The notes beneath the pieces were generated by a model that saw only the letters and a list, made by a program, of their open reading frames with translations, was not told where the DNA came from and did no database searches. Below, one piece after another: positions 13,121-13,126 of a stretch of 13,126 nucleotides of DNA (the first letter of the stretch is position 1; each line of letters starts with the position of its first letter). Origin of the DNA: Hyphomicrobiales bacterium. Lineage in GTDB: Bacteria > Pseudomonadota > Alphaproteobacteria > Rhizobiales > Beijerinckiaceae. The translations under genes and the position numbers were made by a program. The stretch lies in NCBI GenBank assembly GCA_025363375.1, contig JANYDZ010000107.1:1-13126 (forward strand), given 5' to 3'.

Positions 13121-13126
13121 TATAGC

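Overview
The window is about 60% GC over most of its length and looks like a chromosomal segment from an alphaproteobacterium, probably Hyphomicrobiales. The signs are a secreted caspase-like protein with an Arg/Lys/Glu/Ala-rich coil, an IalB-family periplasmic protein, a very large autotransporter, a GMC oxidoreductase and an IS630-family insertion sequence with TA ends. No rRNA, tRNA or CRISPR was seen. Genus-level placement is not supported by the sequence alone.

Layout. 1-230 holds the decayed end of an IS3-family OrfB gene (minus strand, running off the left edge), damaged by a 22-bp tandem repeat. 231-506 is non-coding, with a dyad and a sigma70-like promoter. 507-3230 encodes an exported caspase-like protein with a long charged coil, a cysteine-bearing region, a peptidoglycan-binding-like segment and a Pro/Arg tail. 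It converges with an IalB-family gene (3312-3911, minus). A 356-bp divergent regulatory region follows, then a 1367-residue autotransporter (4268-8371) whose passenger contains an 815-residue stretch without a single charged residue. A strong hairpin separates it from a convergent orphan substrate-binding protein (8436-9530, minus), which is divergent from a GMC-family FAD oxidoreductase (9623-11245).

The right end is mobile or foreign. A MITE-like palindromic element (11263-11424) is followed by a small AT-rich gene (11464-11877, minus) for an exported protein resembling the Rap1a/Tai immunity fold. That gene keeps its own promoter. A complete IS630-family element (11984-13120) lies just upstream of it.

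How the genes fit together. The first three intact genes all act in the envelope or outside the cytoplasm (caspase-like, IalB, autotransporter), but there is no shared operon, so a joint role is only a hypothesis. The substrate-binding protein and the GMC oxidoreductase share an upstream region and may be a small uptake/oxidation pair. The most unusual objects are the charge-free autotransporter passenger, the foreign AT-rich Rap1a/Tai-like islet between two mobile elements, and a duplicated ribosome-binding-site/start unit that creates an 8-codon leader ORF before the substrate-binding protein.
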